Assembly: GCA_021324115.1 (NCBI GenBank)
Contig: JAJPJS010000025.1
Location: 326,343-390,342 of the forward strand
Origin: Nitrososphaerota archaeon
Lineage (GTDB): Archaea; Thermoproteota; Nitrososphaeria; Conexivisphaerales; DTJL01
Direction of reading: 5' to 3'
DNA: 64,000 nt
Both the position numbers and the translations under genes were made by a program. This document shows positions 23,534 through 32,459 of the stretch, piece by piece. Under the pieces are notes generated by a model. That model had not been told where the DNA came from and did not search any database. It saw only the letters and a program-made list of their open reading frames with translations. The first letter of the stretch is position 1. Each line of letters opens with the position of its first letter.

Positions 23534-25216
23534 ATGGGGTCGGCACCACTAGGAGAGACAGAATTGGCGTCGGTAAGGACCGTCAACATAGTCAAGCGAA
23601 ACTTCTTCAGGGATTCACTCCAGCTGATGAGGTTAACGGACAAAGCAAAACAGACTTTGAAAGGAATATCAGACGTCGCGGTGGTGATGGGAACAACAAC
23701 CAACAAGGACCTTCTGAGGGATATCGGTTTACTGACTCCCGAGGGGGAGCAGGCGACACCATCCGACACTTTGATCGCGGTTAAATTAGAAACTGATACT
23801 TCTCTTGAAGGTGTGATTCAGTCTATAGAAAGACTCCTTGAAGAACCGACGCAAACCTCCGGAACACAAGAGTCAGGAGTAAGCTTTTCTTCGGTTGAAG
23901 AAGCTTTTGAGGCGCTACCAGACGCGAACCTGGCCCTGGTGTCGGTGCCTGGGAGGTATGCAACAGATGTGGCTTTCAAGATACTTGAAAGGGGGGTAAG
24001 CGTGCATCTGTTCAGCGACCACGTGTCTCTTGAGGAGGAAACCAGGTTGAAAAGGTATGCTGCAGACAAAGGTTTACTGGTTTTGGGCCCGGGTGCCGGA
24101 ACATCGATCATCTCCGGCAAGGGTATAGCATTCGCCAACAACGTAAAGCGAGGCCAGCTTGGGGTGGTCGCCGCAGCGGGTACCGGGCTTCAGGAAATCA
24201 GCGTTCTTGTGGACAGGGCGGGATTCGGTATCTCTCAGGGTTTAGGTGTTGGCGGCGGTGATGTCAAGTCCGAGGTGGGTGGCATTATGTCAAAGGTATG
24301 CATCGAAAGGCTGGAGAGGGATGAGGAAACAAGCGTGATCTGTTTTGTGAGCAAGCCCCCCAGCCCGGAGGTTTCCGAAGAGCTGGTGAATTTTATGGGT
24401 ACCAAAGGCAAGCCGTTTGTGGCATGTTTGATCGGTGGCTCCGCCGTGAAAAATGTTCCGAACAACGTTTACATGGTGGAAACGCTGCACAAAGCGGCCG
24501 CCAAATGCTTGAATCTTATGGGTGACAGTCTGACAATAGCGACAACACGTAAAAAGCTGGAATCGATCTGGACTTCTGCCTCTTTCCGGCTGGGCGAAGG
24601 TCAGAAGTATGTGAGGGGGCTGTTTACAGGGGGGACGCTTACCTACGAGTCCCTCGTCATAACATCGGAAATGCTGGGCGAAGTGTGGTCAAACGCACCA
24701 ATAGATGCGACTCACAAATTAGATGACCACAGGGTGAGTAAGCACAATACGCTCATAGACATGGGGGAGGAGGAGTTCACAGAAGGAAGAGCGCACCCGA
24801 TGATGGATCCCACTCTCAGGAAATTGAGGCTGCTGGAAGAGGCAAAAGACCCAGAAGTTGGTGTCATAATGCTGGATTTTGTGCTGGGGTATGGAAGCCA
24901 CCCGGATCCCGCGGGCGCCATGTCTGACGCAATAATTCGTGCAAATCAGCAGGCGACCAAGGAGGGTCGGCAGATCGTCATACTTGGGCATGTATGCGGC
25001 ACGGAAAAGGACCCTCAGGTTCTTTCCTCCCAGGAAGCCAAACTTAGGGAGCTGGGAGTGATACTCTTCCCTACCAATGCGGAGATGGCCCTTAGTGCGG
25101 CGGTTATAGCAAGAAGGGATTTTCTAATCACTGACACGGCCCGAGGTGCAGATACACATGAAAAATGGAAGAGCCTTGAGACGCCGATGAAGAAATTTCT
25201 GGGAGGAACCCTTTGA
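23534..25216 (+). CDS. FdrA/AllF-like acyl-CoA-synthetase-fold protein
   Basis: A 560-residue protein built like the succinyl-CoA synthetase alpha chain: an N-terminal domain beginning RDSLQLMRL, a CoA-binding-like Rossmann unit (VLGPGAGTSIISGKGIAFANNVKRG, GLGVGGGDVKSEVGG), and a C-terminal unit with GRAHPMMDPTLR and MLDFVLGYGSHPDPAG. This is the FdrA/AllF arrangement. It probably transfers a carbamoyl group between a ureide acid and phosphate. The stop overlaps the start of the 58-residue partner (TGATG). It is divergent from the DUF1116 gene. Confidence 0.87.
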   Translation: MGSAPLGETELASVRTVNIVKRNFFRDSLQLMRLTDKAKQTLKGISDVAVVMGTTTNKDLLRDIGLLTPEGEQATPSDTLIAVKLETDTSLEGVIQSIERLLEEPTQTSGTQESGVSFSSVEEAFEALPDANLALVSVPGRYATDVAFKILERGVSVHLFSDHVSLEEETRLKRYAADKGLLVLGPGAGTSIISGKGIAFANNVKRGQLGVVAAAGTGLQEISVLVDRAGFGISQGLGVGGGDVKSEVGGIMSKVCIERLERDEETSVICFVSKPPSPEVSEELVNFMGTKGKPFVACLIGGSAVKNVPNNVYMVETLHKAAAKCLNLMGDSLTIATTRKKLESIWTSASFRLGEGQKYVRGLFTGGTLTYESLVITSEMLGEVWSNAPIDATHKLDDHRVSKHNTLIDMGEEEFTEGRAHPMMDPTLRKLRLLEEAKDPEVGVIMLDFVLGYGSHPDPAGAMSDAIIRANQQATKEGRQIVILGHVCGTEKDPQVLSSQEAKLRELGVILFPTNAEMALSAAVIARRDFLITDTARGADTHEKWKSLETPMKKFLGGTL

Positions 25217-25392
25217 TGGATTCCACTAATAATGATACGTCGGCACCGAAGGAACTGAAGGTGATCAACGTGGGTGTGGAACTTTTCGCAGAGGAGCTCA
25301 GAAAGCAGGGGGTGAAAGTCATCCATGTCGATTTCAAACCACCCAGAAAACTGGACGAAGATATCGAGGAGATACTTTCAAAGATCATCTGA
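25216..25392 (+). CDS. 58-residue FdrA partner (not in ORF track)
   Basis: Read directly: ATG overlapping the FdrA stop by 1 bp, 58 codons, TGA at 25390-25392. The sequence contains VINVGVELFAEELRKQGVKV then HVDFKPPRKLDED, the pattern of the small 'fdrA domain' proteins found next to FdrA and DUF1116 genes (INvGl..Fae.L..qgv.VvhvdW.PP). It probably completes the FdrA complex as a third small subunit. The 3' end overlaps the convergent small subunit of the molybdenum hydroxylase by 15 bp. Confidence 0.75.
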   Translation: MDSTNNDTSAPKELKVINVGVELFAEELRKQGVKVIHVDFKPPRKLDEDIEEILSKII

Positions 25393-25863
25393 AGCGTGCT
25401 TCCGATAATGCTTCGCCGCTTCCTTTATCGCAGGAAGCATCTGATTGTAAGTCCCGCACCTGCAGATCAGGCCGCTCATGTATTCCTTTATCTCAGAATC
25501 GGTTGCTGTTGGATTCGTTGTGAGAAGACTGTGCGCGGTCAACACAAATGCTGGCGTGCAGAAACCACACTGCATGGCTCCATGCTCGACGAATGATTTC
25601 TGAAGGGGCGAAAGTGACTCTCCGCGTGACAATCCTTCGACTGTCGTTATTTTTGCCCCATCCGCCTCCACAGCCAGGATCAGGCAGCTCTTCACCGCCT
25701 TGCCATACATAAGCACTGAACACAGTCCACATTCCCCTCTCCAGCATGCAGCCTTTACGCTCTTCACGCCGAGTGTATCCCTCAGGACATCAAGCAGTAT
25801 CTCATTGTCTTCCACGTTTGCAGTTCTCCTTCGGCCATTCACGTTCAGGGTTATCTTCTTCAT
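25378..25863 (-). CDS. Molybdenum hydroxylase, [2Fe-2S] small subunit
   Basis: The electron-transfer subunit of a xanthine dehydrogenase/CO dehydrogenase-family enzyme. The plant-type cluster motif CWRGECGLC (about 40-48, with a further Cys at 60) and the second, helical cluster motif QCGFCTPAF plus CRCGTY are both complete. Length 161 aa is standard. It is the last gene of a large-medium-small operon transcribed from 29230 downwards; its ATG overlaps the stop of the medium-subunit gene by 4 bp. Confidence 0.92.
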   Translation of the reverse strand: MKKITLNVNGRRRTANVEDNEILLDVLRDTLGVKSVKAACWRGECGLCSVLMYGKAVKSCLILAVEADGAKITTVEGLSRGESLSPLQKSFVEHGAMQCGFCTPAFVLTAHSLLTTNPTATDSEIKEYMSGLICRCGTYNQMLPAIKEAAKHYRKHASDDL

Positions 25864-26762
25864 CGTACTCCAAGCACCTCCCTCAGAGCCTGCAACGTTA
25901 CCACCTCCATCAGATGTTTCCTGTATTCCGCACTGGCCAGGTTATCTTCAAGCGGCTGGGCAGAGTTCCTGACCCACAAAAGGGATTCCTTGATGATTTC
26001 GCTTGCATGTGCTACGCTATCACCCGTGACACCCCTCCTGAAGGCCTCCGTGATTCCCGTCGCCACGACTGGCGTATCGGCTATACCCCCATACACGAAT
26101 CGGGTATTTCTGGGGATGCCGTGCTCATAACCAGATGCAACAACGGCCAGATTCACGAGTCCGAATTCAGTGCCCTTGGCGAATTTGTAGTACCTCCCCC
26201 GCGAGTCTTTGCCAGGTTTGGGAATAGACACCGCGGTAACGAGCTCATCATTTTTCAAATCCAGCTGTGCCATTCCCCTTACGAAGGACTCCACAGGAAG
26301 CGTGCGTGTGCCAGAAGGACCAGTTATGATAACGCTTGATTGATAGGCAATCAGAGAAGGTGGCGAATCAACCCAGGGTGTAGCCTCGCACAGGTCACCC
26401 ACCAATGTGGACCTGTTCCTCAGGTTGTTGTCGCTCAGAACGGAAATGGACTCCCAGAGGGCAGGGTAGATCTTCTTCAACTGTCTGTTAGCAAGAATCT
26501 CGTTCAACGTGACCGTGGCACCGACCAGCAGACCCTTTGATTCTGAATATTCGATTTTGTGAAGTTCCGGGATTCCCTTAAGGTCTATGAGGGCCTTTGG
26601 ATCCATCAGTCTCTCCTTGAGCATGTTGATCAGGCCCACCCCACCTGCCATCAGCCGGGCATCGTCGCCATACTTCTGAAGCAGGTTCACTGCTTCGCCA
26701 ACAGATTTCGGCCTGAAGTATGTGAATTTGGGGAGGGTAAAATACGGTGAGCTGAAGCTCAC
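25860..26762 (-). CDS. Molybdenum hydroxylase, FAD-binding medium subunit
   Basis: A 300-residue FAD subunit linking the iron-sulfur subunit to the electron acceptor. FAD motifs are LMAGGVGLINMLKERL (a variant of AGGT/S) near residue 39 and NNLRNRSTLVGDLCEATPWVDSPPSLIAY (NIRNxATxGGN-like) near residue 110. The C-terminal CO-dehydrogenase-flavoprotein-like domain ends with the usual helix (RKHLMEVVTLQAL). The ATGA overlap with the small subunit indicates coupled translation. Confidence 0.9.
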   Translation of the reverse strand: MSFSSPYFTLPKFTYFRPKSVGEAVNLLQKYGDDARLMAGGVGLINMLKERLMDPKALIDLKGIPELHKIEYSESKGLLVGATVTLNEILANRQLKKIYPALWESISVLSDNNLRNRSTLVGDLCEATPWVDSPPSLIAYQSSVIITGPSGTRTLPVESFVRGMAQLDLKNDELVTAVSIPKPGKDSRGRYYKFAKGTEFGLVNLAVVASGYEHGIPRNTRFVYGGIADTPVVATGITEAFRRGVTGDSVAHASEIIKESLLWVRNSAQPLEDNLASAEYRKHLMEVVTLQALREVLGVR

Positions 26763-26779
26763 TTTTCAACACCCTTAAT

Positions 26780-29230
26780 TCAACTGGTCTCGTTCTGGCC
26801 CGATTTCACGCGAACAAGGGGCCGCTGCAGGTGGGTGGTGTCCGATGTACCGCCTAGCGCCTTCATGGCCTTCTCTAGCAGGTCCGGGCGCTGCTCCCTT
26901 ATTGCCAGCCATACGGTTTCGGGCGTCATTGGTTCATCCCTCAGAATCACACCCGTTGCCCGGAACACGGCGTTTGCGATGGCTGGTGCAACTGATATCA
27001 TGGTCATCTCTCCAACTCCTCTTGCACCCCATGGACCGTCCTCCTGTGGTGTTTCAATTGCAACCTTCCTGATCTCCCCGGGCATGTCCTTCATCCTTGC
27101 GATGTAATAGTTGCTGAAGTTGGGGTTGGTAACCCATCCCTGGCCGTCAACCTGCATCTTTTCCCACAGAGATATGCTCATGCCCATTATCATTCCGCCA
27201 TCCATCTGCTGCTCGACGCCCAGCCTGTTGATAACCCGTCCTATGTCCTCGACCTGGACACCTTTCTCGACGCATATCTCACCTGTAAGAAGGTTCAGGG
27301 TTATTTCCACACCCGTTCCTCCGAATGTGTGAAATATGGATGGAATCCCCTGGCCAGTTTCAGGGTTCAGGTATGAATTGAGTACGGACGTCCAGGTGCC
27401 GGTTCCAATCAGTGGCCCACCGATCGCATTTCCATTCGGGTACGTGTATGCCATGGCGATGTCGGAAAGCGGTATCTTCAACCAGGGTCTGCCCCGCACC
27501 GATGCGGCCCCATCCCTGACTACTACATCCTCCTTCGGGACCCTGAAGACCTGGGATGAAATTTCCACGATCTTTGCCTTGGCTTCCCTTATGGCTCCAA
27601 GCGTAGCATTACCGTCGACAAAGAGACCCCTACTTCCAACCGTCTGCCAGGTGTATGCCGTGCTGTCCGTTCCCCGCTCGAATGGAACTCTTACCTTCTC
27701 CAGCGGCAAGCCGAATTCCTCAGCCACAATCATGCACAGAGCGGTCGTCGTACCCTGACCGAATAGGCCGGTTCCGACAAGCAGGTCTATGCTACCATCT
27801 TCGTTGAACTTGAGTATGGAGGAGCCGGACGCGTTTGGTGGTTGTGAGGGACCCTTTACATTAAGGGCGAACCCCCTGGCCCTGATCACCCAGGGTTCCT
27901 TTGATTCTGGTATCCTACCGTTAGGTTTCAGCTCCTTCACTATTGTGGAAAGAACCCTTCTCGGATCACCAGCATCTTCTCTCAGATGTTCGCCCGTTCC
28001 CGTGGTGGACTCGCCAGGTTTCACCAGGTTGACGAGTCTTATCTTAACCGGGTCCAGATGTAGCCTTGCAGCCGCCCTGTCCAGCAGCTGCTCCAGGGGC
28101 CAGTGCCCCTCCGGGTATCCGAACCCTCTCATGGCGGTGGTGGGAACCTGGTTGGTGTAGACTGCCCTGCATGTAACATCCAGGTTTTCTATGTCATAGC
28201 TGCCATCTGCGGCATAACCGGTTGTCCTGCTTACATTGACTGTGTAGTCACCGTAACCGCCGCAATCCATTATGAAATCGGCCTGATAGGCTACAAACTT
28301 TCCATCCTTCTCAAATCCAGCCTTAACATGGGCGATGAAGGCTTCTCTGACCGCAGCAGAGACGAATTGTTCCTTGCGGGACAGGATCAGTTTCACAGGT
28401 TTGTTGTCCGCCATCTTGCTCAGAAGGGCCACCAGCGGTTCCCACCCGAGTCCTGCCTTGCCACCGAATCCACCCCCGCAAAACGGATGATGAATTATGA
28501 CATTGTTAACGGGCATGTTAAGCGACTGGGCCATAAGATACCTGGCGGCAAAGGGCGATTGAAGACTCGACCATACTTCTACGACCCCATCTCTCCTGTA
28601 AAGTGCAACCACCGTCTGTGTTTCCATGAAAGCATGGCTCACACGGGGCATCCTGAACTCTTCTTCGATAACGAGGTGTGCCTTGTCAAGTGCGGCCTTG
28701 GCATCACCTCTTTTCAATACAAATTTGTTTGCTATGTTCGTTCCAGGGACGGGGCTGAATGCAGGAAACACCCTGTATTCAGACATGTGTTCATGTATTA
28801 TCGGGGCCCCCGGTTTCAATGCGTCCCTCACGTTGAACACGGCCGGCAGGTCCTCGTACTGCACCTGCACCTTCTCTGCCGCCTCTTCCGCTGCTTGAAG
28901 GGTTTCTGCAATTACCGCGGCCACGGGGTGCCCTACCCATCTTACCTTGTCTGTCGCAAGCAGATCCCTGTCCCCTACGTAGATTCCTATTCTGAATGGA
29001 AAGTCAGAGCCCGTGGCTATCGCCACCACACCGGGTACCGATTTAGCTTCCTTTGTGTCTATGGACAGAATCTTGGCATGGGCCCTGTCGCTCGTGACGA
29101 GTTTGGCAAACAGCATTCCAGGTAGTTCGATGTCAGAGGCGTAAGTTGCTGTTCCCGTAACCTTCAGAGGAGAATCATTCTGAGGTATGGAACGGCCGAT
29201 GTATCTCGTCCTCGTTTTTTCGTTTCCCAC
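26780..29230 (-). CDS. Molybdenum hydroxylase, molybdopterin large subunit
   Basis: The 816-residue catalytic subunit. Cofactor motifs present are GGGFGGKAG (about residue 245), the TTAMRGFGYPEG loop, the GQGTTTAL region (about 490) and the catalytic Glu in GARGVGEMTM near the C terminus. The loop lacks the CSFR of aerobic CO dehydrogenase, so oxidation of a heterocycle or aldehyde (xanthine-dehydrogenase-like) is more likely. Together with the flanking FdrA/DUF1116 and cyclase genes, a purine or N-heterocycle substrate is an inference. Confidence 0.9.
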   Translation of the reverse strand: MGNEKTRTRYIGRSIPQNDSPLKVTGTATYASDIELPGMLFAKLVTSDRAHAKILSIDTKEAKSVPGVVAIATGSDFPFRIGIYVGDRDLLATDKVRWVGHPVAAVIAETLQAAEEAAEKVQVQYEDLPAVFNVRDALKPGAPIIHEHMSEYRVFPAFSPVPGTNIANKFVLKRGDAKAALDKAHLVIEEEFRMPRVSHAFMETQTVVALYRRDGVVEVWSSLQSPFAARYLMAQSLNMPVNNVIIHHPFCGGGFGGKAGLGWEPLVALLSKMADNKPVKLILSRKEQFVSAAVREAFIAHVKAGFEKDGKFVAYQADFIMDCGGYGDYTVNVSRTTGYAADGSYDIENLDVTCRAVYTNQVPTTAMRGFGYPEGHWPLEQLLDRAAARLHLDPVKIRLVNLVKPGESTTGTGEHLREDAGDPRRVLSTIVKELKPNGRIPESKEPWVIRARGFALNVKGPSQPPNASGSSILKFNEDGSIDLLVGTGLFGQGTTTALCMIVAEEFGLPLEKVRVPFERGTDSTAYTWQTVGSRGLFVDGNATLGAIREAKAKIVEISSQVFRVPKEDVVVRDGAASVRGRPWLKIPLSDIAMAYTYPNGNAIGGPLIGTGTWTSVLNSYLNPETGQGIPSIFHTFGGTGVEITLNLLTGEICVEKGVQVEDIGRVINRLGVEQQMDGGMIMGMSISLWEKMQVDGQGWVTNPNFSNYYIARMKDMPGEIRKVAIETPQEDGPWGARGVGEMTMISVAPAIANAVFRATGVILRDEPMTPETVWLAIREQRPDLLEKAMKALGGTSDTTHLQRPLVRVKSGQNETS

Positions 29231-29484
29231 ATTTAGATGACTTTGCCATTCTCATAAAAGTGTTTCTATAGCAATCTTATGCTGTCAGAATCGGCTCCAT
29301 TCTGGAATGGTCGTTACCTCGTCGTCTTTTCAAAGGATCAAGGTTCAGGATGAAAAGGTATTGTAAAATGACCATGGTTACCAAGGAATATATGTATCAG
29401 GTAACGGTGCGCATAGGAACTGTCTTTGATTTGATGCTGGGATATTCTTATCTGTCGGTTGAAATTTATCCCTGGTTGGCCATC

Positions 29485-30291
29485 TTACTCGTCTACGAAC
29501 GCCACAACCCTTGCGAACGCAGCCTCGCCCCCCTTGAAAAGCCAGGGAAAGCAACCAATAGTAACTCTTCTGTTCAGCAGCTGGTCTATTTGTCCTCCCA
29601 GATTCTCAATATGTATACAATCGTAGGGGAAAAGAGCGTTATGCGTAAGCTGATAATCTTCAGGTGGAAACATGCTATCCACTTTTTCTCTTCCGCCGAA
29701 CTTCTTTTCAGACAAAGAACGGACCTTGTCGCATACGCGGGGCAGGAATCTGCCGATCGGCAGGTTCATCGGATGGTCGGTTGAGACGGCATCGACGCCC
29801 CATAGCTTGATCTTCTTCTTCAAAAGCCACTCGACCATGTCTCTTCCGCCACCGGGGTGAAGATGAATGTAACGCTCCTCGTCCGCGGTGCCCTCCGGCT
29901 TTGGCTTCTGATACCAGGCATACTTGCTGAAGCCGGTGTAAAGTATCAGTATATCCCCATCCTTGACTTCGACCTTCGATTCTATGAGTTCTGGGGTGTA
30001 TAAGCCAAGGTCACCAACTTCGCTTACGTCTACGATAACACCCGGTCCGTAGAGCTGGGTGAGTGGTATCTGGTCGATCGACTTCCCTCCTGTTACGAAA
30101 TGAAGCGGTGCATCCAGGTGAGTTCCTATGTGATTCGCCGTCATGATGTACTGTGCATTTACCCCATGCTCCGCTTTTCGTTTTATGAACTTCACCTCAA
30201 ACGGCGGATAATAGGGCCAGAACGGGGTTTCCTGGTTCAGCGGCTGTGACAGGTCGTACAACTTCACCAAACAAAATTCACCGGCATGCAT
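29485..30291 (-). CDS. Cyclase-family (kynurenine formamidase-like) metal hydrolase
   Basis: The fold signature HIGTHLDAPLHF (HxGTHxDxPxHF) supplies metal ligands; a late His/Glu pair (IHIENLGG) completes the site. Enzymes of this family open amide or lactam rings (N-formylkynurenine, isatin). The ORF is open to 30411, but the domain begins KLYDLSQPL; starts at ATG 30291 or GTG 30267 fit the TATA-like ACTTATACTT on the minus strand (about 30304-30313). About 268 aa. A 23-bp tandem repeat lies just upstream of the promoter. The context suggests ring opening in N-heterocycle breakdown. Confidence 0.85.
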   Translation of the reverse strand: MHAGEFCLVKLYDLSQPLNQETPFWPYYPPFEVKFIKRKAEHGVNAQYIMTANHIGTHLDAPLHFVTGGKSIDQIPLTQLYGPGVIVDVSEVGDLGLYTPELIESKVEVKDGDILILYTGFSKYAWYQKPKPEGTADEERYIHLHPGGGRDMVEWLLKKKIKLWGVDAVSTDHPMNLPIGRFLPRVCDKVRSLSEKKFGGREKVDSMFPPEDYQLTHNALFPYDCIHIENLGGQIDQLLNRRVTIGCFPWLFKGGEAAFARVVAFVDE

Positions 30292-30324
30292 TCTGCCTAG
30301 GATAAGTATAAGTTTTCTCTGCAC

Positions 30325-30370
30325 GGAGTTGGAAAATGTGATGGCAAGGAGTTGGAAAATGTGATGGCAA
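30325..30370. repeat. Perfect 23-bp tandem duplication
   Basis: Two identical head-to-tail copies of a 23-mer (GGAGTTGGAAAATGTGATGG then CAA) at 30325-30347 and 30348-30370, followed by a partial third (GGAG). The unit sits directly upstream of the presumed TATA box of the cyclase gene and 82 bp before the sugar nucleotidyltransferase TATA box on the other strand. Confidence 0.85.
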
Positions 30371-30452
30371 GGAGCAGAATATCGGGAATTCGGTAAAACA
30401 TACCGTGGCACAGGAATAAGAAACCCCGCTGACGTTGCTTCAAACGAAATAG

Positions 30453-30462
30453 TTTATTTAAA
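30453..30462 (+). promoter_or_regulatory. TATA box of sugar nucleotidyltransferase gene
   Basis: TTTATTTAAA lies about 30 bp upstream of the ATG at 30488. The spacing favours that ATG over the upstream GTG at 30464 used by the ORF track. Confidence 0.55.
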
Positions 30463-30487
30463 AGTGAATTATCACCCCCAAAATGTC

Positions 30488-31276
30488 ATGAAGACAGCAC
30501 ATGGTGTGGTTATGTGCGGAGGCCTCGGAAGCCGTCTGAGACCCCTCACATATTATTTTCAGAAGACGATGCTTCCCGTGGGCGGTGCACAGAAACCGAT
30601 TCTCGAGTACATCCTGAACTCACTTCTACACTGTGGCATCGACAGAGTGTCTCTTCTTGCCAATTACAAGGTGGAGCAGATAATGAATTACTTTGGTGAT
30701 GGATCGAAGATGGGGATGAAACTGTCCTACGTTGTCGATGATCCTGAGCTCTCAGGAAGCGGAGGGGCTTTGCTGAATGCAAAGAGGAAAGGGGACCTTC
30801 AGGATGGAACTCTCTTGATATATTATGGCGACATCATAACCAGACTCAGGCTGGACAGGATGCTCAAGGAGCATATAAGGGCGGGCGCGGCTGCAACATT
30901 GGCTGTTTCAGCAAAATACAGGATCCCCGTAGGGGTGGCGGATATGTCGGGCAACCAGATCACAGGTTTCAGGGAAAAACCGGTTTTGGACCTTAACGTG
31001 GGGATAGGTATAATGGCGCTTGAAGCAAAGACACTTGACCTCCTCGAACCACTGAGCAAGAATAAGAAATCGGTGGACCTTATGGGAGACCTTCTCCCGG
31101 ACCTGCTGAGAAGGGGTGAGAAGGTCATGGGATACAGGTTCGATGACTTCTGGCTGGATGTTGGCTCGATAGAGGCATACGAGAAGGTGGACCACACCCT
31201 TATTGACACCATGTTTGCGGATATACTTCCGGAAGCCAGGAACAGGCGAAGACCGAGGCAGGCTGTAAGCCGATGA
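30488..31276 (+). CDS. Sugar-phosphate nucleotidyltransferase
   Basis: Forms an NDP-sugar from a sugar 1-phosphate and NTP. The signature GGLGSRLRPLT is at residues 11-21, followed by KTMLPVGG and, later, the metal-site strand IYYGDIIT and the substrate loop FREKP. The C terminus ends after the catalytic fold (about 262 aa) without a left-handed helix domain, as in glucose- or mannose-1-phosphate transferases of archaea. A TATA box supports the ATG at 30488. Likely feeds glycosylation of surface proteins or lipids. Confidence 0.88.
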   Translation: MKTAHGVVMCGGLGSRLRPLTYYFQKTMLPVGGAQKPILEYILNSLLHCGIDRVSLLANYKVEQIMNYFGDGSKMGMKLSYVVDDPELSGSGGALLNAKRKGDLQDGTLLIYYGDIITRLRLDRMLKEHIRAGAAATLAVSAKYRIPVGVADMSGNQITGFREKPVLDLNVGIGIMALEAKTLDLLEPLSKNKKSVDLMGDLLPDLLRRGEKVMGYRFDDFWLDVGSIEAYEKVDHTLIDTMFADILPEARNRRRPRQAVSR

Positions 31277-32041
31277 TTATCCCCGATATTTATTGAGAGA
31301 CGAGTTTTCCTGCACCTTTTTGCCCACCGCCTTTCCGAGAACAAGCAGGAATCCAAGCCCTCTCTGCATATCTTCATCCCTAAGTGTGGCTATCAACGCC
31401 CTGTAGCCTACCTTCGGTGGGTTGTTAAGGGCCTCAGCCACTTCTTCAGAAGCAGTTGCCTGGAGCATGGCCGAAACAGCTCCCGTAGTCAGGGGCTTTG
31501 CAAGGTCAGGAAGCAGTGGAACTATCTCCAGCAGTGAAGCCAGCTTTGCCGACAGGTTTGCTACAGAATCGTCAGTAAGCATGTCTCTGAGGGTCTTCAC
31601 AAGATACGCCATATCGAATAGTGCATCGAGTGTCCCGGCCCTTCTGAGTTCATCCAGACGGGATGCGGCGTAGACCAGGCTTTCCAGTTTCTCCTTGTCA
31701 AGGAGCTCAACCATCCTGTCCTTCACCTCAGGACGGGATACCGCCTTGCCAATTTCTATCAAAGAGCCTGCGGTCAAGGCCAGGTTGCCCACCGTGTCCT
31801 CATGAAGGGCATCCAAGAGAGTCTTTAGCGCATAGGTAAGGGAGGTCAGCGAATCCAGAGCGCCGCTCTGCTGCATGGCATCGGCCCTTTCGAGCAGCTG
31901 GTTGAGGACATCGGCTCTATCAAGCAGTTTCTCCAAGCTGGCTATCTTGTCGGGTTGAAGCTTGGATAGCATATCATCGAAGCTTGGATTGTGTGGAGGG
32001 GCAGCTGCTGTTTCAGAGTCTGAATTGGTTTCCCCCATCAT
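31277..32041 (-). CDS. DUF1641 protein, internally duplicated
   Basis: A 254-residue helical protein of the DUF1641 type. Two copies of a roughly 95-residue helical unit are visible: SGALDSLTSLTYALKTLLDAL then NLALTAGSLIEI, and AGTLDALFDMAYLVKTLRDM then NLSAKLASLLEI. The C-terminal GLGFLLVLGKAVG is the family signature. DUF1641 genes often travel with sulfide:quinone reductase-like flavoproteins, as here (last gene of the SQR-DsrE operon). Its role is unknown; it may be a membrane-associated adaptor. Confidence 0.82.
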   Translation of the reverse strand: MMGETNSDSETAAAPPHNPSFDDMLSKLQPDKIASLEKLLDRADVLNQLLERADAMQQSGALDSLTSLTYALKTLLDALHEDTVGNLALTAGSLIEIGKAVSRPEVKDRMVELLDKEKLESLVYAASRLDELRRAGTLDALFDMAYLVKTLRDMLTDDSVANLSAKLASLLEIVPLLPDLAKPLTTGAVSAMLQATASEEVAEALNNPPKVGYRALIATLRDEDMQRGLGFLLVLGKAVGKKVQENSSLNKYRG

Positions 32042-32075
32042 CTGCTCACCCTTTTTGCATCATACATCGTTTGAT

Positions 32076-32459
32076 TCACCATATCGAACTGACCTGACCG
32101 TTGACCTCCAGCACGAAGGATGTTATGCCCACGATATCATCCACAACTTCGGTGTAGCTATCTCTTGTAAAATTGAAGAGCTTGCTGGCGTAGGAACAGG
32201 CGTAAAGCTTCGCCTTACCGTTTTTCTTGGCCATCTGGAAGAGGTCCATATATGTCCTGTTGTCCTGTTTCGCTGCCTTTGAAGATTCCTGCTCGTCGGA
32301 GACTTTGGGTTCTTTCGTGAAGCCCTGTACGGCGTCCATCGTGAGAAACACGGACACCTCGTCACCCAGAGCCGTCCTCGTGACAGCTTCCATCGCAGCG
32401 AACACCAGCTTGCTGAGTTCGTTCGACCCCAAGACGATGCCATGCCTCAATTTCTTCAC
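32076..32459 (-). CDS. DsrE-family protein
   Basis: The domain starts KKLRHGIVLGSNELSKLVFAAM; a GTG at 32459 overlaps the SQR stop by 4 bp, giving about 127 aa (the ORF track extends to 32516 inside SQR). The DsrE fold is seen as alternating strands and helices with DEVSVFLTMDAVQGF and a single Cys (YACSYASKLF) where sulfur-carrying members have their active Cys. It probably accepts or relays sulfane sulfur from SQR. It is followed by DUF1641 in the same operon. Confidence 0.8.
   Translation of the reverse strand: MKKLRHGIVLGSNELSKLVFAAMEAVTRTALGDEVSVFLTMDAVQGFTKEPKVSDEQESSKAAKQDNRTYMDLFQMAKKNGKAKLYACSYASKLFNFTRDSYTEVVDDIVGITSFVLEVNGQVSSIW

Noticed and set aside
28103-29125. 340-aa plus-strand ORF
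   Set aside because: Antisense of the molybdenum hydroxylase large subunit; Cys/His-rich random composition.
26780-29230. Aerobic CO dehydrogenase (CoxL)
   Set aside because: The active-site loop lacks the CSFR cysteine motif.
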